Origin: RGIG3872 sp045660245
GTDB taxonomy: Bacteria; Bacillota; Clostridia; Christensenellales; UBA1242
NCBI GenBank assembly: GCA_045660245.1
Contig: JAZRDJ010000054.1
Span: forward strand, 1 to 9,346
Length of the DNA: 9,346 nt
Reading direction: 5' to 3'
Shown here one piece after another: positions 1-6,997 of the stretch (its first letter is position 1; every line of letters starts with the position of its first letter). Both the position numbers and the translations under genes were made by a program. The notes below the pieces were generated by a model. It had not been told where the DNA came from. It was given only the letters and a program-made list of their open reading frames with translations, and did no database searches.

Positions 1-1627
1 CTTCTTGAATTTTTTCGAGCGTTTCGGCATCGGTTGAACGCTTCTTTTTTGAGTGTGGGAGCGAAAGCCTGTCATATAGAATTTCAGACAGTTGCTTTGG
101 TGAATTCATGTTGAACTGTGTGCCCACCATGTCAAAAATGTCTTTTTTGATGTCAGAAATTTCAGCGAGCAACTTTTGCCCAATTTCTTCAAGTTTCTTT
201 GTGTCAACCTTGAACCCTGCGCGTTCCATCTTGAAAAGGACATCAACGAGCGGAAGTTCCACCGTGCGGTAAAGTTCCATCATGCCGAGATCGTCAAGTT
301 CAGAGAGAAGCCCGAGCGAGTCAATGAGTTCACAAGCAACCGGAGTTGAAGTCACATCAGGGAGCCCGAGATCCACCACACTTTTGATCGAAAGCCCAGA
401 CACCAAGTGCTTTATGATCGAAATATCGTCATAATTCTTGACCTCAGAGCAGTCGAATTTTGCGAGATAATGCAAAACATTTTTTGAGTCAAAAAAGATC
501 TTGTGATATTTTTCACTCGCCATGAAACTTCTGAGCCTGTCAAACAGGATTTCATGAGAAATTTCGAGCGAGAATAGTTCACGCTTTGCGAGCACCACAT
601 ACTCTTTCTCAGCACTTGCCGCGAGCAAAATATTCTCGTCTTCGTCTACAAAAAGCGCGAGTTTTTGCGTTTGTTCAACCTCTTTCAAAAACTGCTGAAG
701 ATCATGAATTGTGTCGATTTTTTGTGTTTCTGTGTCAGACTTTTTGAGGCTCACGAACTTTTCGCCAAAGAGTTCTGGTCTTTTCAAAAGCGTTCTGAAG
801 TTAAAGTACTCAAAGAACTCATAAACCTCTGACGAGAACGGAAACTCATACTTTGCGTCATCAAGCGACACATCGAGATGGTCTTCTCTCACAATCCTCG
901 CGAGTTCCCTGCTCAAGAGAACTTCAAGCCTTGACGCTTCGAGTTTTTCACGAGTTTTTGTGTCAATGTTTTCGATATTGTCAAACACATTGTCAATTGT
1001 CCCAAATTCCTTGATGAGCGAAAGCGCAGTTTTTGGTCCCACACCTTTTGCGCCAGGAATGTTGTCTGATGTGTCACCCTGGAGCGCCTTGAGATCCACA
1101 ATGCTTGAAGCGGGAATTCCATACTCTTCATCGAGTTCCGCTTTGCCCATCACCTTGACTTCACTCACACCTTTTTTGGTGAAAAAAATCGTGGTCTTGT
1201 CGTCAATCAATTGCAATGTGTCACGATCTCCAGTCACAATGATCTTTTCATGATCCTTGAACTTTGTGACGAGCATTCCCAAAATGTCATCACCCTCAAA
1301 CCCCACTTCTTCAACAAACTTGATGTTCATGATGCCAAGCATTTTTTTGAGTGGCTCAATTTGCGACCTGAGTTCGTCAGCCATTGGCTTTCTTGTCGCC
1401 TTGTACCCATCAAAAATCTTGTTCCTGAACGTCTTTTTGCCAGCATCAAACGCCACAATAATGTGCGTTGGCTTGATATCAGTGATTATCTTCACAATCT
1501 GAATTGCAAAGCCATACACCGCATTTGAATACTCTCCTTTGAGTGTCGTGAGGAGTGGCAATGCATAAAATGATCGATAAAAAATGCTGTTTCCGTCAAT
1601 CAAAACGATTTTGTTGTTGTTGTCCAT
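1..1627 (-). CDS. polA: DNA polymerase I, N-terminal 542 codons (cut by window edge)
   Basis: DNA polymerase I fills gaps in repair and removes RNA primers from Okazaki fragments. The reading frame is open to the left edge, so only about 60% of a usual ~880-residue PolA is present. Residues 1-290 are a complete 5'-3' exonuclease (FEN-like) domain: LIDGNS with D11, FDAGKKTFR with D61, GFEGDD with D113/D114, TGDRD with D134/D136, and QGDTSDNIPG with D185/D188, followed by a GVGPKTA helix-hairpin-helix. Residues ~300-455 match the 3'-5' exonuclease fold but look degenerate: no convincing DxE motif and no YAxxDA-type third motif before the ELPL segment. The polymerase domain begins near 456 (VELPLVDVLFKMERAGFKVD, FNMNSPKQL, STDAETLEKI) and continues beyond the edge. 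The start is the ATG at 1627-1625, with GAGGTG six bases upstream. The family call is secure; loss of proofreading is inferred from motifs. Confidence 0.97.
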   Translation of the reverse strand, partial: MDNNNKIVLIDGNSIFYRSFYALPLLTTLKGEYSNAVYGFAIQIVKIITDIKPTHIIVAFDAGKKTFRNKIFDGYKATRKPMADELRSQIEPLKKMLGIMNIKFVEEVGFEGDDILGMLVTKFKDHEKIIVTGDRDTLQLIDDKTTIFFTKKGVSEVKVMGKAELDEEYGIPASSIVDLKALQGDTSDNIPGAKGVGPKTALSLIKEFGTIDNVFDNIENIDTKTREKLEASRLEVLLSRELARIVREDHLDVSLDDAKYEFPFSSEVYEFFEYFNFRTLLKRPELFGEKFVSLKKSDTETQKIDTIHDLQQFLKEVEQTQKLALFVDEDENILLAASAEKEYVVLAKRELFSLEISHEILFDRLRSFMASEKYHKIFFDSKNVLHYLAKFDCSEVKNYDDISIIKHLVSGLSIKSVVDLGLPDVTSTPVACELIDSLGLLSELDDLGMMELYRTVELPLVDVLFKMERAGFKVDTKKLEEIGQKLLAEISDIKKDIFDMVGTQFNMNSPKQLSEILYDRLSLPHSKKKRSTDAETLEKIQE

Positions 1628-1655
1628 AAATTTCACCTCAAATCTTTCTTGAATT

Positions 1656-1661
1656 ATTATA
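1656..1661 (-). promoter_or_regulatory. Probable -10 box of polA
   Basis: A perfect TATAAT on the minus strand lies about 28 bases upstream of the polA start codon. No good -35 hexamer is seen 16-18 bases further up, and there is no TGn extension. The 178-base gap between the 519-codon gene and polA holds only this box, the polA ribosome binding site (1634-1639) and the upstream gene's terminator. Confidence 0.45.
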
Positions 1662-1759
1662 CCCTATCAAACTTGAAATATTATTCTCTTGTCCAAATCG
1701 CACTCACAAAAAAAGTCTGGACTTGCCACTTGGGGGTTGCACCGAAAAATCTCTGCCCC

Positions 1760-1794
1760 AAAAAACAAATTGGCTGAGAACACATCTCAGCCAA
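1760..1794 (-). terminator. Rho-independent terminator of the 519-codon gene
   Basis: The arms ggctgaga (1772-1779) and tctcagcc (1785-1792) pair perfectly around a five-base loop, and two outer A-T pairs extend the stem. On the minus strand the stem is followed by AATTTGTTTTTT. It begins 12 bases after the stop codon of the 519-codon gene, so that gene probably ends its own transcript and polA starts a new one. Confidence 0.85.
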
Positions 1795-1805
1795 AATGAA
1801 CAAAA

Positions 1806-3365
1806 TCAGACAATTTCAATTGTTATTTCCGCAGAGAGATAATTTTGAAAAGCAAAAACCAGTTTGTGTTCGCCCGCTGAAATCGAATCCGTGATCACAA
1901 AACCATTTGTAGATTTTGAAAGTTCCACACCGTCAAGTGTCACAGTGAGATAGTTCTTGCAGTCGCTGTCTGTGAGCAATCTTTGACCCAAATTGTCATG
2001 ATATTCAACAAAGACCAAAAGATCTGCAAATTTTATAATTTCATTTGCCTCAAACTCAAGTTTCTCCATTTGCACATCAGAAATCCTCAAAATTTCTGGA
2101 GCATAAGTATTTGTGTTTGCGCGCATTGTGATCCCGTCATAAACAAATTCCAAATAGCCATTTGTTCCATCAAACATCTTGCCTTCAAACATAACTTTTC
2201 CGTCCACAAAATGCTCTGATGTTCCCACGAGATAATTCTCCACGTCATAGATCCTCTTGGTTGTGCCATCAGAATATTCGCAGTCAATAAAAAGTCCCCT
2301 GAAGTCAATGTCGTCGCCCACGAACCCAGCATCAAATGTCGTTGCATTGAGCGTTGCACTCACAATCACAACTGGTTCTGGTGGTCTTGTCTTTTCAACA
2401 ATGAACATGACACCACCCACAAGCGCCGCAATGAGCGTCGCACAACCAGCCAAAATGAACGGAAGTTTTGGGAGCGGAAGTTTCGTTTTTCTCACACTCA
2501 AATTCTTTGTGAAGTCAAGGTTTGATGTATATGTTCCGTCGTTTTCAGTGAACACCACTTCTTCCTTGGTTGAAACAAGATTTGTGATCACTGGCACTTT
2601 TTTTGAAAGTTCACTCTGCTTTGCTTCTGCATCTTTTGGGTTTTCAGTCTTGAACTCAAGATCAGCGCTTCCTTCCTTCATTTCATCAGCAATTTGTGCT
2701 TCTCCATCACTCTGAGTTTGCACCATGGCATCACTTGCGCTTTCATGAGCATCTTGATTGGCACTTTGAATGTCATCTTGATCTTCTTGTTGCCCTTCTG
2801 GCTCAGCGCCATCAACTTGCTCTTCAGAAATTACTGATCGTGCATTTTCATCGGTTTCATCATGGTTTTCATGCTCAGGCTCTGCTTGCTCATTTTCTGA
2901 ACGTTGCTCTTCGCTTGTCATCTTTTCTTCAGACTTGGTTTCACTTGGCTCAGAACCAAACTCAAGATTGGTTTCACCCGCCTGATTTTGCGCATCTTCT
3001 GCCATCTTTCTCTTTTGCGCGAGAAGCCCAGACAAAAATGACATTGATCCACCAAAACCGCTTTGATTTGTTGTTGGTTCTTCCTCTTGTGTTTGTTCTT
3101 GACGAGATGGCTCTTCATGATGTGTTGTGGATTTTTCCACAAGAGGTTCACCATTCATTTCTGCCCTGATCTTTGCAAGTTCCTCTGGAGAAAGTTTTGA
3201 AACCCCCACAGTGCTTTCACTCTTTTCAGAAACTTGTGCACTCGCCTCACTGACGTCAGGCTTTTGCTCCCCATTCATTTCCGCCTTGATTTTCTCGAGT
3301 TCTGCCAAAGATATTTTTGAAACTCCAGAAGTTCCTTGACCTTTGTTTTCGTTGTTTTCACTCAT
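1806..3365 (-). CDS. Single-pass membrane protein with repetitive acidic N-terminal region and two extracytoplasmic Ig-like domains, function unknown
   Basis: I do not recognise a named family for the whole protein. Residues 1-290 are hydrophilic, low-complexity and rich in Glu, Gln, Ser and Asp, probably largely disordered. They carry two copies of a 20-residue repeat (14-33 and 54-73; consensus GVSK-S--EL-KI-AEMNGE) and a small less-acidic patch, GFGGSMSFLSGLLAQKRK (103-120). Basic residues (RKTK, 292-295) precede one membrane helix at ~301-324, so by the positive-inside rule the N-terminal tail is cytoplasmic and the C-terminus outside. Residues ~335-420 (with EYSDGTTKRI) and ~430-519 (ending in SAEITIEIV) resemble tandem Big_3-type bacterial Ig-like domains. 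There is no N-terminal signal peptide, so the internal helix would act as signal anchor. The gene is monocistronic, between its own promoter and terminator. A link between cytoplasm and cell surface is conceivable but speculative. Confidence 0.85.
   Translation of the reverse strand: MSENNENKGQGTSGVSKISLAELEKIKAEMNGEQKPDVSEASAQVSEKSESTVGVSKLSPEELAKIRAEMNGEPLVEKSTTHHEEPSRQEQTQEEEPTTNQSGFGGSMSFLSGLLAQKRKMAEDAQNQAGETNLEFGSEPSETKSEEKMTSEEQRSENEQAEPEHENHDETDENARSVISEEQVDGAEPEGQQEDQDDIQSANQDAHESASDAMVQTQSDGEAQIADEMKEGSADLEFKTENPKDAEAKQSELSKKVPVITNLVSTKEEVVFTENDGTYTSNLDFTKNLSVRKTKLPLPKLPFILAGCATLIAALVGGVMFIVEKTRPPEPVVIVSATLNATTFDAGFVGDDIDFRGLFIDCEYSDGTTKRIYDVENYLVGTSEHFVDGKVMFEGKMFDGTNGYLEFVYDGITMRANTNTYAPEILRISDVQMEKLEFEANEIIKFADLLVFVEYHDNLGQRLLTDSDCKNYLTVTLDGVELSKSTNGFVITDSISAGEHKLVFAFQNYLSAEITIEIV
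3147..3326 (-). repeat. Two in-frame tandem repeat units in the 519-codon gene
   Basis: The segments 3267-3326 and 3147-3206 encode the near-identical peptides GVSKISLAELEKIKAEMNGE and GVSKLSPEELAKIRAEMNGE, with a period of 40 residues (120 bases). They differ at five of 20 residues, mostly conservatively, so the unit seems to be under selection as a short amphipathic helix. The sequence between the copies is variable acidic linker. Confidence 0.85.
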
Positions 3366-3378
3366 ATAACTTATGTTT

Positions 3379-3386
3379 CCCCTCCC
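3379..3386 (-). promoter_or_regulatory. Ribosome binding site with long spacing, 519-codon gene
   Basis: The strand reads GGGAGGGG upstream of the ATG at 3365-3363. Thirteen bases separate this tract from the start codon, more than the usual 5-9. No ATG, GTG or TTG lies in frame between them, so the ATG remains the best start. Initiation may be weaker than at the other genes here, all of which have normal spacing. Confidence 0.55.
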
Positions 3387-3474
3387 GCTTCAAAAAGAAA
3401 CCTCAATTACCACAAAACGCGAAAAAAATCATTGACCAATTTCTGCGTTTGAGATAATTGTTTACTTCAGTACT

Positions 3475-3497
3475 ATTATAATATACTATATTATAAT
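3475..3497. repeat. Perfect 23-bp AT-only palindrome in the promoter of the 519-codon gene
   Basis: The arms ATTATAATATA (3475-3485) and TATATTATAAT (3487-3497) are exact inverted copies around one central base. The element covers the likely -10 region, where a repressor or other dimeric DNA-binding protein would block transcription. It could also simply reflect overlapping -10-like TATAAT sequences on both strands. Confidence 0.8.
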
Positions 3498-3509
3498 CAC
3501 CTCGGTCAA
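3480..3509 (-). promoter_or_regulatory. Probable sigma-A-type promoter of the 519-codon gene
   Basis: On the minus strand TTGACC (3509-3504) is followed after 18 bases by TATATT (3485-3480); each matches five of six consensus bases. The transcript would carry a leader of roughly 105-110 bases before the ATG at 3365. The surroundings are so AT-rich that other -10 positions inside the palindrome are possible. Confidence 0.5.
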
Positions 3510-3543
3510 ACAAAAACCACATGATGCTGTCAATTTTTGCCAC

Positions 3544-3574
3544 AAAAAAAGCACCAAAATTATTTGGTGCTTTT
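3544..3574 (-). terminator. Rho-independent terminator of the 137-codon gene
   Basis: The arms gcaccaaa (3551-3558) and tttggtgc (3563-3570) pair perfectly around a four-base loop, with further A-T pairs outside. On the minus strand seven T residues follow directly. It lies about 65 bases after the stop of the 137-codon gene and upstream of the next promoter, so it separates the two transcripts. The T-rich plus-strand flank could make it work in both directions, but no plus-strand gene needs it. Confidence 0.88.
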
Positions 3575-3635
3575 GTATTTTTCAAAAAAGTTTTGTTCAA
3601 CCCTCAATAAAAGCAAATTGTGCTGACAACCGCAA

Positions 3636-4049
3636 TTATCTGTTTGAACCGCTCTCTGCTCCGCCACGATTTGAATAACCTTGAGGATGCTCTCTTTCAT
3701 AAATCTGTCTTTCAATTGCTTCCCAAGTGCGGTACTCAAAACTTCTCTTTTGCTTATCAGTGAAGTCTTTTTCTTGCAAGCCATACTTTTCAGCAAGCGC
3801 CACAAAACAGCAACAACAATCGAGATAAATCATTTCGAAATATTCGTTGTAAGTTTGCCATTGCCTTGATCCTTCTGGGAAAGCGTTTCTCTTGTCTTGA
3901 TACTCGAACAAAACATCAGATTTGAAATCAAGCAATTGATGCAAATCGTCAGTGTCGATACCAGCAAAATAATTGCGCTTGGCTTGAATGCCTTGGATCG
4001 TGTGAACATAATGATCTTTTCCGTAAACCACGCCTTCTCTTGAGTTCAT
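3636..4049 (-). CDS. Hypothetical 137-residue soluble protein with a four-cysteine run
   Basis: I do not recognise this protein. It has no signal peptide or membrane helix, so it is probably cytoplasmic. The N-terminal half (GKDHYVHTIQGIQAKRNYFAG) is followed by a Tyr-rich, probably helical middle (TYNEYFEMIYLD), then four consecutive cysteines at 78-81, then a charged helical stretch (ALAEKYGLQEKDF, TWEAIERQIYERE), and a Gly/Ser/Asn-rich tail. The composition is rich in Tyr, Arg, Glu and Gln. The start is well supported: AGGAGG at 4060-4065 sits ten bases upstream of the ATG. A perfect-consensus promoter and a strong terminator make it an independent and probably well-expressed gene. Cys pairs could bind metal or form disulfides, but no standard CxxC spacing is present, so that is only a possibility. 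Confidence 0.85.
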   Translation of the reverse strand: MNSREGVVYGKDHYVHTIQGIQAKRNYFAGIDTDDLHQLLDFKSDVLFEYQDKRNAFPEGSRQWQTYNEYFEMIYLDCCCCFVALAEKYGLQEKDFTDKQKRSFEYRTWEAIERQIYEREHPQGYSNRGGAESGSNR

Positions 4050-4087
4050 TGAAAAGCAACCTCCTGATCAATAATGATTGTACAAAA

Positions 4088-4116
4088 ATTATATACCAAC
4101 AACACTCATTTGTCAA
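4088..4116 (-). promoter_or_regulatory. Perfect-consensus sigma-A promoter of the 137-codon gene
   Basis: The minus strand reads TTGACA (4116-4111), a 17-base spacer and TATAAT (4093-4088): the full consensus at both boxes with ideal spacing. It lies within the 107 bases between the parC-like stop and the 137-codon gene, giving a short leader of about 30 bases. I see no terminator after the parC-like gene, so read-through from upstream may add to transcription here. Confidence 0.9.
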
Positions 4117-4156
4117 TACGTAACTTTTGAAATCTCAAAGATAAACTCTACTTATA

Positions 4157-6757
4157 TTATACGTTTACTTGACGAATGTTTGCCGATTTCACGTCAACCG
4201 CTTTTGGTGAAAGTTTTGAACCTTTTGCAGATCTTGTGTCTTCACTCACTGATGCAAAAGCGATTGAACTTGAGTCTTCTTCAGTCACCACAACGAGTTC
4301 GTGGTTTTCTGACACTTTGCCAGACGCCACAACAATTGATCCATTTGATGCATCACCCTTGAGATCAATCACCTTGACACCTTTTCTGTATCTTGCGAGT
4401 TTGTCAACTTCGCTCACGATCACGCGCTTTGCATAACCCTTGTTTGTGACAACCGCAAAGTAGTCTTCTGGGATAACTTGGTCGATCGATGTGCAAATGT
4501 CGTCATCTTGAAGCATGATACCCTTGACACCGCCACTCATTCTGCCCTGAAGCGGAATGTCGTCAGTCTGCGCAGAAAGCCCCATGCCTGACTTTGTGAC
4601 AAACAAGATTGAAACGTCAGGATTTGCAGTTCGGTCAACTTGAACACTCAAGAGTTCGTCACCATCTTTGAGTTTCATTGCTTGATAAATACTCTTCAAA
4701 AGACCGTATTCAGACACCGCTGTCTTCTTGACCATTCCTTCACGTGTGAAGAACAGAAGATTTGTGTCAGGACTCATCGCCGAGAGATCAAACATTGCCA
4801 CAATTCTCTCATCTGCAGGAGCAGCAAAAGTCTTTGCAAACTCAAGCCCCTTGTCTTTCCATTTATAATCCCCGAGTACTGTTGGATCAATCTTGTATGC
4901 ATTGCCCTTGTTTGTGAACGCCGTGATTGTCTTGTCACTTGTCACTGGGATCAAACATCTGTAGTTTTCACTTGAAAGTGATTTTTCGCCCCAGATCTTG
5001 CCAGCCATTGAAACGTGCTTTGCACTCATTGACTTGATGTGACCATCATGAGATGCAGCAACGACAACAGACACGATTGGCTTTTCATCACTTTGTGCTG
5101 AAACAACATAGTCGTCAATGCTTGCAATAACTTCACACTTTCTCGCATCTTTGTATTTCTTTTTGATCTCGTTCATTTCTTCCTTGACGATATCAAATTG
5201 CAATTTCTTTGAACCAACAATCGCTGTGAGTTCACGGATCTTCTTTTCAAGTTCCAAAAGTTCAGTTTCAAGTTTGAACACCTCGAGCGATGTGAGACGA
5301 GCGAGCCTCATGTCGAGGATTGCTTGTGCTTGAACATCAGAGAGTTCAAAACGTGCTTTCAAACGTTGCTTTGCTTCAGTTGTTGACGCAGACTTTTTGA
5401 TGATTGCGACAACTTCGTCAATATTTCTGACAGCAATGATCAAACCTTGCAAAATGTGCTCACGCTCTTTCGCCGCATCAAGATCAAACTTTGTTCTGCG
5501 ATACACCACTTCTCTTTGATATGCGACATAATGCTCCAAAATTGGAATAAGCCCCAGTTGTTGTGGACGCCCATCAGCGATCACAACCATGTTGATACCA
5601 AAAGTCACCTGAAGTTGTGTGTATTTGAACAAATAGTCAAGGATCTTCTTTGGATCAGCATCTTTCTTGACTCTGATCACGGCTCTCATTCCGTCACGGT
5701 CAGACTCGTCAGAAATTTCAGTGATTCCCCCCAAAATGTCTTTCTTTGCATCGCGGAGTTCCGCAATTTTTTGAAGCAAAGCCGCCTTGTTCACTTGGTA
5801 TGGAATTTCAGTGATAACAATGTTCTTTTTGTCACCTTCAGCCCCCTCAATGTGCGCTTTTGCACGAATGAGGATTTTTCCTTTTCCGGTTTCATATGCC
5901 TTTTCGAGTTCATCACCCGCAATGATATAACCACCCGTTGGAAAATCCGGAGCCTTGATGATCTTCATCATTTCCTTGAGTGTAATCTTTGGATTGTCGA
6001 TCAAGGCACAAGCCGCAGTTATGGTTTCTGCGAGGTTGTGCGTTGGAATGTTTGTTGCAAGCCCAACGGCAATTCCTGACGCACCATTCACAAGCACGTT
6101 CGGGAATCTGCAAGGCAAGGTTCTTGGCTCTTGCATTGAGTCGTCGTATGTGAGCATCCATTCAACAGTGTTCTTGTCAAGATCACGCAAGATCTCGAGC
6201 GCGAGCGGAGTCATTCTTGCTTCAGTATAACGCATCGCAGCAGGACTGTCCCCGTCCACAGAACCAAAGTTACCTTGACCGTCCACAAGACACTCTTTCA
6301 TGTTGAAAGGCTGAGCCATTCTCGCCATCGCGTCATAAACCGATGAGTCTCCATGAGGGTGATAGTTACCAAGACACTCACCAACAACTTTCGCTGATTT
6401 CTTGTATGGCTTGTCAGGAGTCAATCCCTGCTCCATCATCGAATACAAAATACGACGTTGAACAGGCTTGAGTCCGTCCTCAACTCTTGGGAGCGCACGA
6501 TCCAAAATTACGTGCTCAGAGTATGGCATCATTGATTCGTGCATGACAGTGTCAAGAGTCTTGTCAAGAATGTTCTTTCCGAGTCCCGCAGACACCAAAA
6601 GTTGCTCTTTGAGTAGTTTTCTCTTTGATTTTGTTTCAGTCTCCGTTGCACAAACTTCATGCTCCTCGTCAGTCATTTGACTCACAATGGCATCAATGTT
6701 GTCCGCATCAATGTTCTTCCCCAAAATTTCGTCATTAATATTGTTGTCTTTTTCCAT
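4157..6757 (-). CDS. parC: Type IIA DNA topoisomerase subunit A (topoisomerase IV-like ParC; GyrA family)
   Basis: This is the DNA-cleaving subunit that, with the ParE/GyrB subunit encoded just upstream, passes one duplex through another. The catalytic Tyr is Y177 in AAMRYTEAR. The quinolone-region motif YHPHGDSSVYDA has S138 and D142, the wild-type residues matching E. coli GyrA S83 and D87. Both motifs are offset by 55 from E. coli GyrA, so there is a 55-residue acidic N-terminal extension. The ATG at 6757 has AAGGAG six bases upstream, supporting this start. The coiled-coil/tower region ends near 545; a beta-pinwheel-like C-terminal domain follows at ~555-866. No Q(K/R)RGG(K/R)G GyrA box is visible; the equivalent place reads SMAGKIWGE. 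YDDSMQEPRTLPCRFPN, PDFPTGG and YKWKDKG resemble Firmicutes ParC, whereas VDGQGNFGSVDGD is GyrA-like. Family is certain; ParC rather than GyrA is a moderate-confidence choice. Confidence 0.95.
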   Translation of the reverse strand: MEKDNNINDEILGKNIDADNIDAIVSQMTDEEHEVCATETETKSKRKLLKEQLLVSAGLGKNILDKTLDTVMHESMMPYSEHVILDRALPRVEDGLKPVQRRILYSMMEQGLTPDKPYKKSAKVVGECLGNYHPHGDSSVYDAMARMAQPFNMKECLVDGQGNFGSVDGDSPAAMRYTEARMTPLALEILRDLDKNTVEWMLTYDDSMQEPRTLPCRFPNVLVNGASGIAVGLATNIPTHNLAETITAACALIDNPKITLKEMMKIIKAPDFPTGGYIIAGDELEKAYETGKGKILIRAKAHIEGAEGDKKNIVITEIPYQVNKAALLQKIAELRDAKKDILGGITEISDESDRDGMRAVIRVKKDADPKKILDYLFKYTQLQVTFGINMVVIADGRPQQLGLIPILEHYVAYQREVVYRRTKFDLDAAKEREHILQGLIIAVRNIDEVVAIIKKSASTTEAKQRLKARFELSDVQAQAILDMRLARLTSLEVFKLETELLELEKKIRELTAIVGSKKLQFDIVKEEMNEIKKKYKDARKCEVIASIDDYVVSAQSDEKPIVSVVVAASHDGHIKSMSAKHVSMAGKIWGEKSLSSENYRCLIPVTSDKTITAFTNKGNAYKIDPTVLGDYKWKDKGLEFAKTFAAPADERIVAMFDLSAMSPDTNLLFFTREGMVKKTAVSEYGLLKSIYQAMKLKDGDELLSVQVDRTANPDVSILFVTKSGMGLSAQTDDIPLQGRMSGGVKGIMLQDDDICTSIDQVIPEDYFAVVTNKGYAKRVIVSEVDKLARYRKGVKVIDLKGDASNGSIVVASGKVSENHELVVVTEEDSSSIAFASVSEDTRSAKGSKLSPKAVDVKSANIRQVNV

Positions 6758-6826
6758 GAATGTCTCCTTGTTTGGCTTTTAATTTCCAATAATTCAAATA
6801 TCATTTTTTAATTGCTCACACCTTGG

Positions 6827-6920
6827 CTTACTTTCCCACCAAAGTTTTGCATCCAGTTTCCAGAGTCGTGCGTTTCACGCAAAATTCTAAAAATCTCTTC
6901 TACTTACTTCCCTACCAAAG
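6827..6920. repeat. Imperfect 18-bp direct repeats in the parE-parC spacer
   Basis: The copies cttactttcccaccaaag (6827-6844) and cttacttccctaccaaag (6903-6920) agree at 16 of 18 positions and start 76 bases apart. They lie in the 240-base spacer (6758-6997), which encodes no convincing protein. Between and around them are small inverted repeats: tgcgt/acgca around three bases, and aaaggc (6917-6922) with gccttt (6940-6945). I found no clear promoter in the spacer. Confidence 0.7.
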
Positions 6921-6959
6921 GCTTCAGTTTGAGTTTGTTGCCTTTATATTATTCGAAAC

Positions 6960-6997
6960 CTCTCGCGTCGGAGTTTGTGCGAAATACGATGCGAGAG
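6960..6997 (-). other. Stem-loop immediately after the parE stop codon
   Basis: The arms at 6960-6970 (ctctcgcgtcg) and 6987-6997 (cgatgcgagag) pair over 11 positions with one A-C mismatch and a 16-base loop. The hairpin abuts the TAA at 7000-6998. On the minus strand it is followed by GTTTCGAATAA rather than a T run, so it is not a standard intrinsic terminator. It may protect the parE message or partly attenuate transcription into parC. Confidence 0.55.

Noticed and set aside
2430..2465. LAGC lipobox-like motif (residues 305-308) in the 519-residue protein
   Set aside because: It lies in an internal membrane helix 300 residues from the N-terminus, not in an N-terminal signal peptide, so lipoprotein processing is not supported.
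3403..3600. Minus-strand 65-codon frame upstream of the 519-codon gene
   Set aside because: It runs through a strong terminator, the promoter and the AT palindrome, and has no ribosome binding site.
3366..3635. tRNA, CRISPR or mobile element remains in the largest intergenic gap
   Set aside because: Only a promoter, palindrome and terminator are seen; there is no cloverleaf, regularly spaced repeat, or terminal inverted repeat with target duplication.
5447..6079. Plus-strand 210-codon frame
   Set aside because: It is entirely antisense to the conserved topoisomerase A core; its composition follows the complementary codons.
6767..6870. Short 14-codon minus-strand frame (starting MQNFGGK) in the parE-parC spacer as a leader peptide
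   Set aside because: It has no convincing ribosome binding site and no codon bias or terminator arrangement typical of attenuation.
6960..6997. Stem-loop after parE as a rho-independent terminator
   Set aside because: No T run follows on the minus strand, the loop is large and the stem has a mismatch; read-through into parC is expected.
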